From assembly GCA_026387915.1 (NCBI GenBank), contig JAPLKS010000013.1, positions 186,001 to 250,000 on the forward strand: a stretch of DNA of 64,000 bases. Reading direction: 5' to 3'. Below, in pieces: positions 29,210 to 38,511 of this stretch. The translations under genes and the position numbers were made by a program. The notes under the pieces are model-generated. The model was not told where the DNA came from, did not search any database, and saw only the letters and a program-made list of their open reading frames with translations. The stretch is from Gemmatimonadota bacterium. Lineage in GTDB: Bacteria > Gemmatimonadota > Gemmatimonadetes > Gemmatimonadales > Gemmatimonadaceae. Within the stretch, counting starts at the first letter, position 1. Each line of letters opens with the position of its first letter.

Positions 29210-30127
29210 TCAGTTCTCCACAGTTGTCGCGGAGAGGAGGTCCTCTCCGGTTGCGCGCACAGCAACTCGGTTGCCACGCCGCAGTAATAGAAAAGTAGCG
29301 ACCAGCATCCCCGCCGCAGCGGCCAGCCCGCCTTCTGGCCCCCATGCCCCGCCGGTAAGCCAGACCGGACCATGATCGAGGAGCCGGTAACCGGGGGTCC
29401 CGAGCGGCAGCCCACTCACCGGCGCATGTAACGCGGCGGCCTGCATGAGGTTCCAGGCGAGGTGCGCCGTCCACGCTGCCACGAGACTCCCCGTGGCCAG
29501 TCGAACCGCCGCCAGCAGCACACCGGCCAATGCCACGGTCGCGGTGGACATCATCGTGGGCGCCGGATTGAACAGATGTAGCAGTGCGAACACGATGCTC
29601 GTGAGCGCCACCGCCCACCCCGCACCGAGCGACTCGCGAAGCGCGGTGAACGGGTAGCCGCGCATCGCCAGTTCCTCCACCAATGCCGCGGGCGTCAGAA
29701 TGAACAACGCCGACCGCGTGGCCACCCACCATGACTCGGGTGTCGCCACGTTCTCAAATGAAAAGCGCCCTGTCGCCAGTAACAGCGCACAGGGCACCAG
29801 TATGGCCAGCGCACCAACGGCGAAGCCGTAACTCGCCGAACGCACATTCCAGTCGGCGCGCGCGAGCCCAACGCGCGTCCATGCGGGTACGCCGCGGCCG
29901 TCGAGCCGTAGGCAAAACCAGCTGGCCGCCCCTAACGCGAGGAGCGCACCGAGTTGATCGAGTGGCACACGGTACTCGCGCGCCCACTGCACAAGCGGTG
30001 TGAGCGCCACCAGCGGATACACCAACCCGCCAATCAGTCCGCCGGCAACAAAGGTGACGCCAAAGAAGAGTACAATCCGCCACGGCGCGCGGAGCGCGCC
30101 GTCGGCGGTCTCAAACAGCGCGCGCAT
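29210..30127 (-). CDS. CPBP-family intramembrane metalloprotease-like protein
   Basis: 305 residues with about eight hydrophobic helices. The CAAX/CPBP core is visible: Glu151-Glu152 with Arg156 (EELAMR, EExxxR) and His184 in ALLHLFN; a second His-Asn motif, TAHLAWNLMQ, follows near residue 220. Bacterial members process or mature small peptides or anchor proteins, but most are uncharacterised. It lies 3 nt from hbd and 36 nt from the thiolase gene. Confidence 0.85.
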   Translation of the reverse strand: MRALFETADGALRAPWRIVLFFGVTFVAGGLIGGLVYPLVALTPLVQWAREYRVPLDQLGALLALGAASWFCLRLDGRGVPAWTRVGLARADWNVRSASYGFAVGALAILVPCALLLATGRFSFENVATPESWWVATRSALFILTPAALVEELAMRGYPFTALRESLGAGWAVALTSIVFALLHLFNPAPTMMSTATVALAGVLLAAVRLATGSLVAAWTAHLAWNLMQAAALHAPVSGLPLGTPGYRLLDHGPVWLTGGAWGPEGGLAAAAGMLVATFLLLRRGNRVAVRATGEDLLSATTVEN

Positions 30128-30163
30128 GCGGTCGCTCGCGTTGCGGGGCGTGCCGGACCGCGG

Positions 30164-31381
30164 TTAGACGCGCTCGACGCCGAGCGCCACCGCGTTGCCG
30201 CCGCCCAAACAGAGCGTCGCAAAACCCGTGCGCAGTCCGCGATCCTGCAACGCATACAGCAGCGTCACGAGAATACGCGCACCACTCGAACCAATCGGGT
30301 GCCCAAGCGCAATCGCACCGCCGTGCACATTCACGCGCGACGGATCCCAGCCGAGCCCGTCGCCATTGGCGAGCGCCTGGCTCGCAAAGGCTTCGTTGGC
30401 CTCAATGAGATCGTAGTCGCTGATCTTCATGCCGGTCTTCTTCATCATATTCTGCACGGCGAGAATCGGCGCAAAGAACAAATCCTGCGGATCGCCGCCA
30501 CCCGATGCATAGCCGGTGATGCGGGCGAGAATGGGAAGGCCATGCGCCTTCGCGTAGGCTTCGCTCGCTATCACGAGCGCCGCGGCGCCGTCGTTGAGCC
30601 CCGGCGCGTTGCCGGCGGTCACGGTGAGTTCTTCGGGCTTCATATCTTTGGGCGCGTCTTTCGCAAAGGCCGGCCTCAGCTTGCCCAGCGCTTCAACCGA
30701 CGTGTCTTTGCGCGGACTCTCATCGGTGTCGATCACCGTCGCGCCCTTTTTGCCCGCGATCTCAACCTTGGCAATTTCTCCGGCGAACTTGCCCGCTTCA
30801 ATCGCCGCGACCGCCTTTTGGTGCGACGCATACGCGAACTCGTCCTGCCGCTGCCGCGTGATGCCAGCCTTCTTGGCCGTATACTCGGCGTGTCCGCCCA
30901 TGTGGCGATCATAGAACGAGCACCAGAGGCCGTCGCGAATGAGACCGTCGGCCATCGACTGATTGCCGAACTTGATGCCGTTGCGCATCCCGCTCACATA
31001 ATGCGGCGAGTTGGACATTGACTCTTGTCCTCCGGCCACGAGCAGCTGTTCATCACCAGCGCGAATGGCCTGCGCTGCGAGCATCACCGCCTGCAACCCG
31101 GAACCACACACCTTGTTGATGGTGAGCGCGGGGACCGTGCCCGGCACGCCGGCTTTCATCGCGGCCTGACGCGCCGGCGCCTGGCCGACGCCGCCCTGCA
31201 ACACATTGCCCATGATCACTTCGCCAATCTCCGACGCATCAATGCCGGCACGCGCAATCGCGGCGCGAATGGCCACCGCCCCAAGTTCCGGCGCGGTGAG
31301 CGGCGCGAGTCCACCAAGAAAACGTCCGATGGGCGTGCGAGCGCCCGCGATGATGACGGGGATGCGCGACGTATCTGTCAT
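30164..31381 (-). CDS. acetyl-CoA acetyltransferase (thiolase)
   Basis: 405 residues from ATG 31381. Active-site Cys92 lies in NKVCGSGLQ, the His in GGAIALGHPIGSSG and the second Cys in TLCLGGGNAVA. It cleaves or condenses acetoacetyl-CoA, finishing the short-chain beta-oxidation block beside hbd. Its start overlaps the upstream gene's stop by 4 nt (ATGA), which fixes the start. Confidence 0.95.
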   Translation of the reverse strand: MTDTSRIPVIIAGARTPIGRFLGGLAPLTAPELGAVAIRAAIARAGIDASEIGEVIMGNVLQGGVGQAPARQAAMKAGVPGTVPALTINKVCGSGLQAVMLAAQAIRAGDEQLLVAGGQESMSNSPHYVSGMRNGIKFGNQSMADGLIRDGLWCSFYDRHMGGHAEYTAKKAGITRQRQDEFAYASHQKAVAAIEAGKFAGEIAKVEIAGKKGATVIDTDESPRKDTSVEALGKLRPAFAKDAPKDMKPEELTVTAGNAPGLNDGAAALVIASEAYAKAHGLPILARITGYASGGGDPQDLFFAPILAVQNMMKKTGMKISDYDLIEANEAFASQALANGDGLGWDPSRVNVHGGAIALGHPIGSSGARILVTLLYALQDRGLRTGFATLCLGGGNAVALGVERV

Positions 31382-32019
31382 TTGTACTTCCGGCTTGAGT
31401 TGAAGGCGATGGTAGCGCCAATGGATGGAAGAAACGACTCCACAACTGTCTCGGCCCAGCGCACCGCCGATGCTCCCGCGGTGGGGTTGCCGCTGCGCGG
31501 CGCAAAGACGAGACGGTCGAGCACAGCACCGGCCACCGCACCAATCCCCGCCCCAAAGGCGGTGGTGCCGAGCGATCCGGTTTGGTTGCCAATGGAGCCA
31601 ATAGCAAAAACGCCAGCCGTGGTACCAACCCACGCGCCGGCGACTCCAGTGACAAAAGCAATACGGCTACGCGTCGCGTCTTCGGGATCTGCAACCCAAC
31701 CCGTGACGACTTGCCCAACATAATGACCGAGGAAAAATCCCGTGATGCCCGCGTACGATCCCACGACCAACTCGCCGACCACGCGACCTGGCTCAAGGTC
31801 AGGACGCGTGATGGGCGCCGCCGCCGTTGCAGAGAGCGGCGTACCAGCCACCGACACCATGTCCAACGTCGGGCGCGCGGACCATCGAGGCAGTGTCACC
31901 GCGTGCGACGGCGGCGAATACCGAGCGCCAATCGGGAGCGGCGTACGCTGCGCGTCGGCTGACGACCAGCACAGGACGGTGAGTCCAACGCAGCCGAACA
32001 CCCGAACCGCGCGGCGCAT
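31378..32019 (-). CDS. exported protein of unknown function with glycine-zipper helices
   Basis: 213 residues. It has a signal peptide (ending near SADAQRT), a Pro-rich linker and three hydrophobic Gly-rich segments: VGELVVGSYAGITGFFLGHY, VTGVAGAWVGTTAGVFAIG and GAGIGAVAGAVLDRLVF. The last two resemble glycine-zipper membrane or pore-like helices. No family is recognised. It overlaps thrS by 1 nt (TGATG) and the thiolase gene by 4 nt, so it is a true operon member. Confidence 0.75.
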   Translation of the reverse strand: MRRAVRVFGCVGLTVLCWSSADAQRTPLPIGARYSPPSHAVTLPRWSARPTLDMVSVAGTPLSATAAAPITRPDLEPGRVVGELVVGSYAGITGFFLGHYVGQVVTGWVADPEDATRSRIAFVTGVAGAWVGTTAGVFAIGSIGNQTGSLGTTAFGAGIGAVAGAVLDRLVFAPRSGNPTAGASAVRWAETVVESFLPSIGATIAFNSSRKYK

Positions 32020-33983
32020 CAGGCCTCCGCCCCCATCGGCGTCAGAGCCCGCGTGCGAATCTCTTCGGAAAGGCGCGCAATAAAGTCATCCACCGACAAA
32101 ATCTCCTGCTTCTTGCCCGTGCCGCGCACGCGCACCGCGAGCGTGCCACCTTCAGCTTCGCGTCGGCCCAGCACCGCCATATACGGCACCTTCATGGTTT
32201 CGGCGTCGCGAATACGGTAGTTCAATGTCTCCGAACGGTCGTCGCACGACGCGCGAATGCCCGCGTCGCGCATCTTGCGCGCAATCTCCTGCGCCTGCGG
32301 GGCGAGGTCGTCGGCAATCGGCAACACGCGCACCTGCTCGGGCGAGAGCCACACCGGGAACGCACCGGCAAAGTGCTCAATGAGAATGGCGATGAACCGT
32401 TCAAACGACCCACTCACGGCGCGGTGAATGACCACCGGACGGTGCGACGCATTGTCCTCGCCCACGTACTCGAGGTCAAAGCGCTCTGGCGCGTTGTAGT
32501 CGAGCTGAATGGTGCCCAACTGCCAATGACGTCCAATGGAATCGGTAACGTCAAAGTCAATTTTGGGGCCGTAGAAGGCGCCGTCCCCTTCCTTCAACTG
32601 ATACGGACGGCCCGTGCTCTCGAGCGCGGCGCGCAACGCACCCTCGGCGCGATCCCACAATTCATCCGATCCAATGCGCTCTGGCGGACGGGTCGCAAAT
32701 TTGAGCGTCGCGGTGAGGCCAAAGGTGTCGTAATAGCCAAGAATGAAGTCCATCAAGAACTTCACCTCGCTGGCAATCTGATCTTCACGCAGATACACGT
32801 GACAATCGTCCTGCGCAAACTGCCGCACGCGCGTCAGGCCAGAGAGCGCGCCGGAGAGCTCATTGCGGTGCAGCACGTCAAAGGTGACGTAGCGCAGCGG
32901 CAACTCGCGGTACGAATGCTTGTGCGAACCATAGAACAGATGGTGCGACGGGCAGTTCATGGGTTTGAGCGACATGTCGTGCTCTTCGGTCTCGTTATTG
33001 AGCACGAGGAACATGTTCTCTTTGTACTTCCCCCAGTGACCCGACTGCTCCCACAGCTTCTTCGTGTACAGCAGCGGCGTTTTTACCTCGAGAAACTCTT
33101 CGCGCTGCCGTTCGGCGACAAACTGCTGGAGCGTGTTGTAGAGCGTGGTGCCGCGCGGTGTCCAGAAGGCCGCGCCTGGCGACACCGGAAAGAAATGGAA
33201 GAGATCGAGCTGCCGCCCCACCACGCGGTGGTCACGGCGCCGCGATTCCTCCATCTGGTGCAGATGCGCGTCGAGCTCTTCGCGTTTGAAGAAGGCCGTC
33301 GCGTAAATACGCTGGAGCATCTGCCGTTTTTCGTCGCCGCGCCAATAGGCGCCGGCCGCCGAGAGCAGCTTGAAGTGCTTGAGATACGACGTGTCTTGCA
33401 CGTGCGGGCCGCGGCAGAGATCCACAAAGGGGCCGTCGGTGTACGTGGAAATAATCTCGTCGCTCCCTTCAAAGTCCTCGAGACGCTCCAGCTTGAGCGG
33501 ATCGTCGGCAAAGACTGTGCGCGCCTCGCTCTGACTGACTTCGGCACGCACGAACGGGAGCTTTTCGGCCGTGACCTTCACCATCTCCGCCTCAAAGGCT
33601 TCGAGGTCCTCGGGGGTGAACGGCTTGGAGACCTCAAAATCGTAGTAAAAACCGTCGTCGATAGCCGGGCCAAAGCCGATCTTGGCGTCCGGACGCAGGC
33701 GGCGGACCGCGGTGGCCAGAATATGCGCGCCGGAGTGGCGCAGCACACCGAGCGCCCGCGGGTCCTTATCGGTGATCACCTGAAAGGCGCCCCCCTTTCG
33801 GAGCGGGGTGTGCAAATCCTGAATCTCACCGTCCACCGCCACGGCAATCGCCGCCAGTAGCAGGCGCGGGCCAATGGACCCGACCACCACGCTCGGCAGC
33901 GTCCCGTAGGGCACCTCTCGGGTGGCACCATCGGGAAGGACGAGGGTCAGAATCTGAGAGGCGTCGGCGGTCGAAACGGTCAT
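32019..33983 (-). CDS. thrS: threonyl-tRNA synthetase
   Basis: 654 residues, normal for a full-length bacterial enzyme. The order is TGS (about 1-70), the editing domain with RHSGAHILATAV and GPHVQDTSYLKHF (about 80-230), the class II catalytic core with the zinc ligand MNCPSHH, motif 2 RVRQFAQDDCHVY and HRAVSGSFERF, and a C-terminal anticodon-binding domain. It attaches Thr to tRNA-Thr. The gene overlaps its neighbours on both sides. No T-box leader is seen. Confidence 0.97.
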   Translation of the reverse strand: MTVSTADASQILTLVLPDGATREVPYGTLPSVVVGSIGPRLLLAAIAVAVDGEIQDLHTPLRKGGAFQVITDKDPRALGVLRHSGAHILATAVRRLRPDAKIGFGPAIDDGFYYDFEVSKPFTPEDLEAFEAEMVKVTAEKLPFVRAEVSQSEARTVFADDPLKLERLEDFEGSDEIISTYTDGPFVDLCRGPHVQDTSYLKHFKLLSAAGAYWRGDEKRQMLQRIYATAFFKREELDAHLHQMEESRRRDHRVVGRQLDLFHFFPVSPGAAFWTPRGTTLYNTLQQFVAERQREEFLEVKTPLLYTKKLWEQSGHWGKYKENMFLVLNNETEEHDMSLKPMNCPSHHLFYGSHKHSYRELPLRYVTFDVLHRNELSGALSGLTRVRQFAQDDCHVYLREDQIASEVKFLMDFILGYYDTFGLTATLKFATRPPERIGSDELWDRAEGALRAALESTGRPYQLKEGDGAFYGPKIDFDVTDSIGRHWQLGTIQLDYNAPERFDLEYVGEDNASHRPVVIHRAVSGSFERFIAILIEHFAGAFPVWLSPEQVRVLPIADDLAPQAQEIARKMRDAGIRASCDDRSETLNYRIRDAETMKVPYMAVLGRREAEGGTLAVRVRGTGKKQEILSVDDFIARLSEEIRTRALTPMGAEA

Positions 33984-34126
33984 CGGTCGGTTACCACGTC
34001 GAGCAGAGGTGTGATATGATCGGCAAATCGGAAGTAGAGCACCACGCCAAACGCCAGCACGAGGCTAAACGCCACCCAGAGGGCCAGCCCCCGAACACTG
34101 CTTCCACGACTGTTGGGCTCGGCCAC
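33980..34126 (-). CDS. 48-residue single-pass membrane protein
   Basis: The protein would start at GTG 34126, chosen because GGAG lies 8 nt upstream; the ATG at 34192 has no such site. One membrane helix (LALWVAFSLVLAFGVVLYF) is flanked by a basic N-terminal part and a short C-terminal tail. Its stop overlaps the thrS start by 4 nt (ATGA). No family is recognised. Translational coupling to thrS argues that it is expressed. Confidence 0.65.
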   Translation of the reverse strand: MAEPNSRGSSVRGLALWVAFSLVLAFGVVLYFRFADHITPLLDVVTDR

Positions 34127-34234
34127 GGCGAATCTCCGGCGGGGGATATGCCTATAACTTAACCCGCGCGTCTCGTTGGAGCTATGTGCCAAACCATAGC
34201 AAAGGGGGGGCGTGGGCGACTATTTTTCAACCAA

Positions 34235-36991
34235 ATGACGAATCCCAGTAACCCGTCCGAGATCCCGCCGCTCTACGACGCGGGGGCCACCGAGCGTGCC
34301 CTGTACGCTGAGTGGGAAGCCGCCGGCGTTTTCCGCGCCGACCCCAAGCGCTCGCGCCACAATGGCGGCGACCGTGATCCCTTCACGATTGTGATTCCGC
34401 CGCCCAATGTCACGGGCGTGCTCCATATGGGGCATGGACTCAACAACACGGCGCAGGATGTGCTCATCCGCTGGCGCCGGATGGTCGGCGATGAAGCGCT
34501 CTGGGTGCCCGGCACCGACCACGCAGGCATTGCCACGCAGAACATCGTGGAAAAAGCGCTCGCCAAAGAAGGCAGCTCGCGCGACGCCCTCGGGCGCGAC
34601 GCATTTGTGGAACGTGTCAAAGCACATGTGGCGCAGACCGGCGGCGTCATCCTCCAGCAGTTGCGCGCCGTGGGCGCCAGCTGCGATTGGGACCGCACCG
34701 CCTACACGTTCAGCCCCGAGCTCTCGCGCGCCGTGCGCGAAGTATTCGTGCGCCTCTACGACGACGAACTCATCTACCGCGGCCACCGCGTCATTCACTG
34801 GTGCCCGCGTTGCCTCACCTCGCTCTCCGACGAAGAAGCCGAGTTCGCCGACGAAACGGGCGCGCTCTATCACATTCGGTATCCCGTCAGCGATGACGCA
34901 TCACGCTTCGTCGTGGTCGCCACCACGCGCCCCGAAACACTTCCGGGCGACGTCGCGGTAGCCGTGCACCCCGAAGACGACCGCTACGCCGATCTCGTGG
35001 GGCGTACGCTGGTGCATCCGCTCAACGGGCTGCTCATCCCCGTGATTGCCGACTCGTACGTGGAACGTGAGTTCGGCACCGGCGCGCTCAAGATCACACC
35101 AGCGCACGACGCCAACGACTTTGAAGTGGGCAAGCGACACAACCTCGGCCAGCCCGTCATCATCACCCCCGACGGTTTTCTGCGCGACGACCCCGCCGCC
35201 GAAGGCGCGCGCACGCCGGCAGAGTTTGTGGGGCTCGACCGCGACGCTGGGCGCAAAGCGATTGTGCGTGCGCTCACCGCACGCGGGCTAGTAGACAAAA
35301 TCGACCAACGCGTGCACGCCGTGCGCCACTGTTACCGCTGCGACACTGTGGTGGAGCCGCGTTTGAGTGACCAGTGGTTTGTGAAGATGGCGCCTCTCGC
35401 CGCCCCTGCCCTGCAGGCGGTGCGTGATGGCAGCATTCGCGTGCTCCCCGAGCGCTGGGAAGCCGTGTATGTGAACTGGATGGAAGGAATCCGCGACTGG
35501 AACATCTCGCGGCAGATCTGGTGGGGACACCGCGTGCCCGTGTGGCGCTGCGATGCGTGCCAGTTTGAGAAGGCGTATCGCGACGATCCCACCGCCTGCG
35601 AAAAATGCGGTGGCGCGGTGACGCAGGAGACCGACGTTCTCGACACCTGGTTCTCGTCGTGGCTCTGGCCCTTCTCCACCCTCGGCTGGCCGAACGCCGA
35701 CGCCGAAGACCTGCGCGCGTTCTACCCCACCGACGTGCTGATCACCGCACCAGAGATTTTGTTCTTCTGGGTGGCCCGCATGATCATGGCCGGCTACTAC
35801 TGCCTTGGCGAAGCGCCGTTCCACACCGTGTATCTGCACGGCACGGTGCGCGACATGCAACATCGCAAAATGTCGAAGTCCCTCGGCAACGGCATTGATC
35901 CGCTCGACGTAGTGGCCACCTACGGCGCCGACGCCTTGCGCTACACGATTGTGCAGGGGATGGGACTCGGCGTGGATGTGATGCTCGACCCCACCGATCT
36001 CGATAAATCATTTGCCCCTGGGCGCAACTTTGCCACGAAGCTCTGGAACATCGGACGCTTCTTGCTGATGAGCGTCGGGAACGAACCGGTGCGTGCCTTC
36101 CACGATCTGCCGGAAGACGCCCTCACCGGCGCCGACCGCTGGATTCTGAATCGCCTCGCCGCGACGATTGCCGAATGCGAAACGGCCTTTGGCCCCGCGC
36201 GTCCACGCGACGGGCACTGGCCCGAAGCCGAGCGGAACGCCGGCCTCCGGTTGGATGCATACGCCGAAGCCGGTCGCCGCTTTGTGTGGAACGAACTCGC
36301 CGACTGGTATGTCGAAGCCACCAAGGGTCGTCTACAGCAGCCCGGCGATGACCGCGAAGTGGCGCGCGCTGTGCTCACCCACGTGTTCGACCAAGCCCTG
36401 CGGCTGCTCCATCCTGTGATGCCGTTTATCACCGAGACGCTCTGGCGCCGGCTTCCCACGTGGACGCCTGGCACCTTCATCGCGGTGGCAAAGTGGCCCA
36501 CGGCTCCCGCGCTTCGCACCGGTGACGAAGCCTTTGATCTTGCACAGCGCGCCATCACTGCTATTCGGCAGTTGCGTTCGGACTATTCCATTCCACCCGG
36601 TCAGCAGATTACCGCGCATCTCGCCGGTGCGAGCGACGCGGTGGCCATGCTGCTCACCGAAGTGGCGTTTGTGTCGCGCCTCGCCAAGTGCACCATCAGC
36701 ACCGACGCGGCGCCGAAGGGCGCGGCCGCGCACGCGTTACTGCGCGGCGGTGCCGAGCTCGTATTACCGCTCGCTGGCGTGGTGGATCTCGACAAGGAAA
36801 TCGCTCGGCTCCGTGCGGAGCTCGAGAATCTCGACAAACAACTCGGCGGACTACGCGGCCGGTTGAGCAACACCAAGTTCACCGACAAGGCGCCGCCGGA
36901 GCTCGTGGAAGCGGAACGTGCCAAGGAACGCGATTGGACCGCGCGCCGCGATCAACTCGACGCCAAAGTGCGCGCGCTGGTCGCCGAGTGA
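34235..36991 (+). CDS. valS: valyl-tRNA synthetase
   Basis: 918 residues from ATG 34235. The class I HIGH motif is HMGH in PNVTGVLHMGHGLN and the KMSKS loop is RKMSKSLGNGIDP. The editing domain carries TTRPETLPGDVAVAV, and a C-terminal coiled coil (EIARLRAELENLDKQLGGL) is typical of ValRS. It charges tRNA-Val and edits Thr-tRNA-Val. It opens a run of plus-strand genes joined by 4-nt overlaps. Confidence 0.97.
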   Translation: MTNPSNPSEIPPLYDAGATERALYAEWEAAGVFRADPKRSRHNGGDRDPFTIVIPPPNVTGVLHMGHGLNNTAQDVLIRWRRMVGDEALWVPGTDHAGIATQNIVEKALAKEGSSRDALGRDAFVERVKAHVAQTGGVILQQLRAVGASCDWDRTAYTFSPELSRAVREVFVRLYDDELIYRGHRVIHWCPRCLTSLSDEEAEFADETGALYHIRYPVSDDASRFVVVATTRPETLPGDVAVAVHPEDDRYADLVGRTLVHPLNGLLIPVIADSYVEREFGTGALKITPAHDANDFEVGKRHNLGQPVIITPDGFLRDDPAAEGARTPAEFVGLDRDAGRKAIVRALTARGLVDKIDQRVHAVRHCYRCDTVVEPRLSDQWFVKMAPLAAPALQAVRDGSIRVLPERWEAVYVNWMEGIRDWNISRQIWWGHRVPVWRCDACQFEKAYRDDPTACEKCGGAVTQETDVLDTWFSSWLWPFSTLGWPNADAEDLRAFYPTDVLITAPEILFFWVARMIMAGYYCLGEAPFHTVYLHGTVRDMQHRKMSKSLGNGIDPLDVVATYGADALRYTIVQGMGLGVDVMLDPTDLDKSFAPGRNFATKLWNIGRFLLMSVGNEPVRAFHDLPEDALTGADRWILNRLAATIAECETAFGPARPRDGHWPEAERNAGLRLDAYAEAGRRFVWNELADWYVEATKGRLQQPGDDREVARAVLTHVFDQALRLLHPVMPFITETLWRRLPTWTPGTFIAVAKWPTAPALRTGDEAFDLAQRAITAIRQLRSDYSIPPGQQITAHLAGASDAVAMLLTEVAFVSRLAKCTISTDAAPKGAAAHALLRGGAELVLPLAGVVDLDKEIARLRAELENLDKQLGGLRGRLSNTKFTDKAPPELVEAERAKERDWTARRDQLDAKVRALVAE

Positions 36992-38511
36992 GCACGCGCC
37001 CACCGGTGATGGCGTTGGCCGCGGTCGCGTGGGCCTTGGTCGTGGCGTGCGCGTCGATGGGTCAGCCACCGGGCGGCGCCAAGGACAAAAAAGCGCCGGT
37101 GTTACTGTCGGTGACGCCTGACACTGGCGCGCTGCGCGCCAAGGTGAAGGACGTAGTGTTCACCTTCGACGAAGTGGTGAGTGAACGCCCCAAGACGGCA
37201 CCGACGCTCGATCAAATCGTGGTGGTGTCTCCGTCAGACGGACCGCCAGTGGTGGACTGGCAGCGCACCAAGATCGCCATTCATCCCAAGAAAGGATGGC
37301 GCCCTAACACGGCCTACACCGTCACGCTGCTCCCTGGGCTCTCGGACCTGAGCAACAACGACATCAAGAAGGCGCTGTTCACGGTATTCTCCACCGGCGA
37401 TTCAATTCCCCGTGGCGTGGTGCGCGGCGTGGTGTTCGACTGGATTGGCCAAAAGGTGATTGCCGGCGCTCGCATTGAGGCAATGCTCGGCACCGACACC
37501 ACACTCGTGTGGCTCACCGCCTCCGATTCGCTCGGTCGTTTTGCGCTCGCGCAAACGCCGCCGTCGGCAGAGCTGCGGGTGCGCGCCTATTTCGACCAGA
37601 ATCGCAATCGGCAGAAGGATCGCAACGAACCGTGGGACACGGTGACGCTGACGCTCACCGATTCGGCGCGCCGCGACTTCTATGTGTTTTCGCACGACTC
37701 GATTCCGCCCAAGATGTCGGACATCGCGTTGGTGGATTCCACGGCGCTCCGCATCAAGTTCGACCGACCGATCAACCCGGCGTCGCCGCTCGCGGTGTCG
37801 CAGTTCGTCTTGCTGAACAAAGACTCGTCGGTACGCGCGATTCGCGCGCTTTATGCGTCCTCACGTTTTGATTCGCTCGCAGTGATCGCCAAAAAAGAAC
37901 GCGACGACTCGCTCGCCAAGGCCGACACCACGAAGGCCACCCGCACGGCGCGAGCCAAGGCGGATTCTGTGCGAGCGGTGGCGGTACGCGACTCCATTGC
38001 GCAGGCGCAGATTGATGCCGTGAAAGCGTCGCGCGACACGGTCAAACGCGAACCCGCGCCGAAACCCGCCCGCGCCGCCCCAGTGTCCGACTACGTGCTG
38101 CAACTCGTCGCGCCACTCAAGATTGGCGACACTGTACGTGTGCATCTCACCGGTGCCATCGCGCTCGACGGCGCCGTGCGAAAAACCGATAGCAAGATGG
38201 TGTACCGCCCCAAGCCGGCACCCAAGGACACGACGAAACGCGCCGGCGCCCCAGGCGCAAAGCCGGGCGCTGCACCGTCGGCGACGTCGACGCCATCCGT
38301 CACAAAGAAAACCGCAGCAGATTCATTGCCCGCAAAAAAGCCGAGTGCCGACAGCACCGCGGTGAAGAAGGCAACGACAGACAGCAGCGCGGTAAAAAAA
38401 CCGGCAGTCGACAGCACTGCGCTCAAGAAAGCCGTTGCCGATTCACTTGCCGCCAAAAAGCCTCCCGTGACGCCCATCGCCGGAAAACCACCGGAGTCGC
38501 ACACACCGTGA
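36988..38511 (+). CDS. lipoprotein with bacterial Ig-like domain and Lys/Asp-Ser-rich C-terminal repeats
   Basis: 507 residues from GTG 36988, which overlaps the valS stop by 4 nt (GTGA). A lipoprotein signal ends in LVVAC. The region 40-130 (KAPVLLSVTPDTGALRAKVK, FTFDEVV, NTAYTVTLLPGLSDLSNN) is the SbsA/Big_5-type Ig-like fold common at the start of Bacteroidota-type cell-surface proteins. The remainder is charged, with long stretches of Asp, Lys, Ala and Thr. The last 80 residues contain imperfect repeats of the form KKPxxDSxAxKK. The function is unknown; it is likely anchored in the outer membrane. Confidence 0.8.
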   Translation: MSTRPPVMALAAVAWALVVACASMGQPPGGAKDKKAPVLLSVTPDTGALRAKVKDVVFTFDEVVSERPKTAPTLDQIVVVSPSDGPPVVDWQRTKIAIHPKKGWRPNTAYTVTLLPGLSDLSNNDIKKALFTVFSTGDSIPRGVVRGVVFDWIGQKVIAGARIEAMLGTDTTLVWLTASDSLGRFALAQTPPSAELRVRAYFDQNRNRQKDRNEPWDTVTLTLTDSARRDFYVFSHDSIPPKMSDIALVDSTALRIKFDRPINPASPLAVSQFVLLNKDSSVRAIRALYASSRFDSLAVIAKKERDDSLAKADTTKATRTARAKADSVRAVAVRDSIAQAQIDAVKASRDTVKREPAPKPARAAPVSDYVLQLVAPLKIGDTVRVHLTGAIALDGAVRKTDSKMVYRPKPAPKDTTKRAGAPGAKPGAAPSATSTPSVTKKTAADSLPAKKPSADSTAVKKATTDSSAVKKPAVDSTALKKAVADSLAAKKPPVTPIAGKPPESHTP

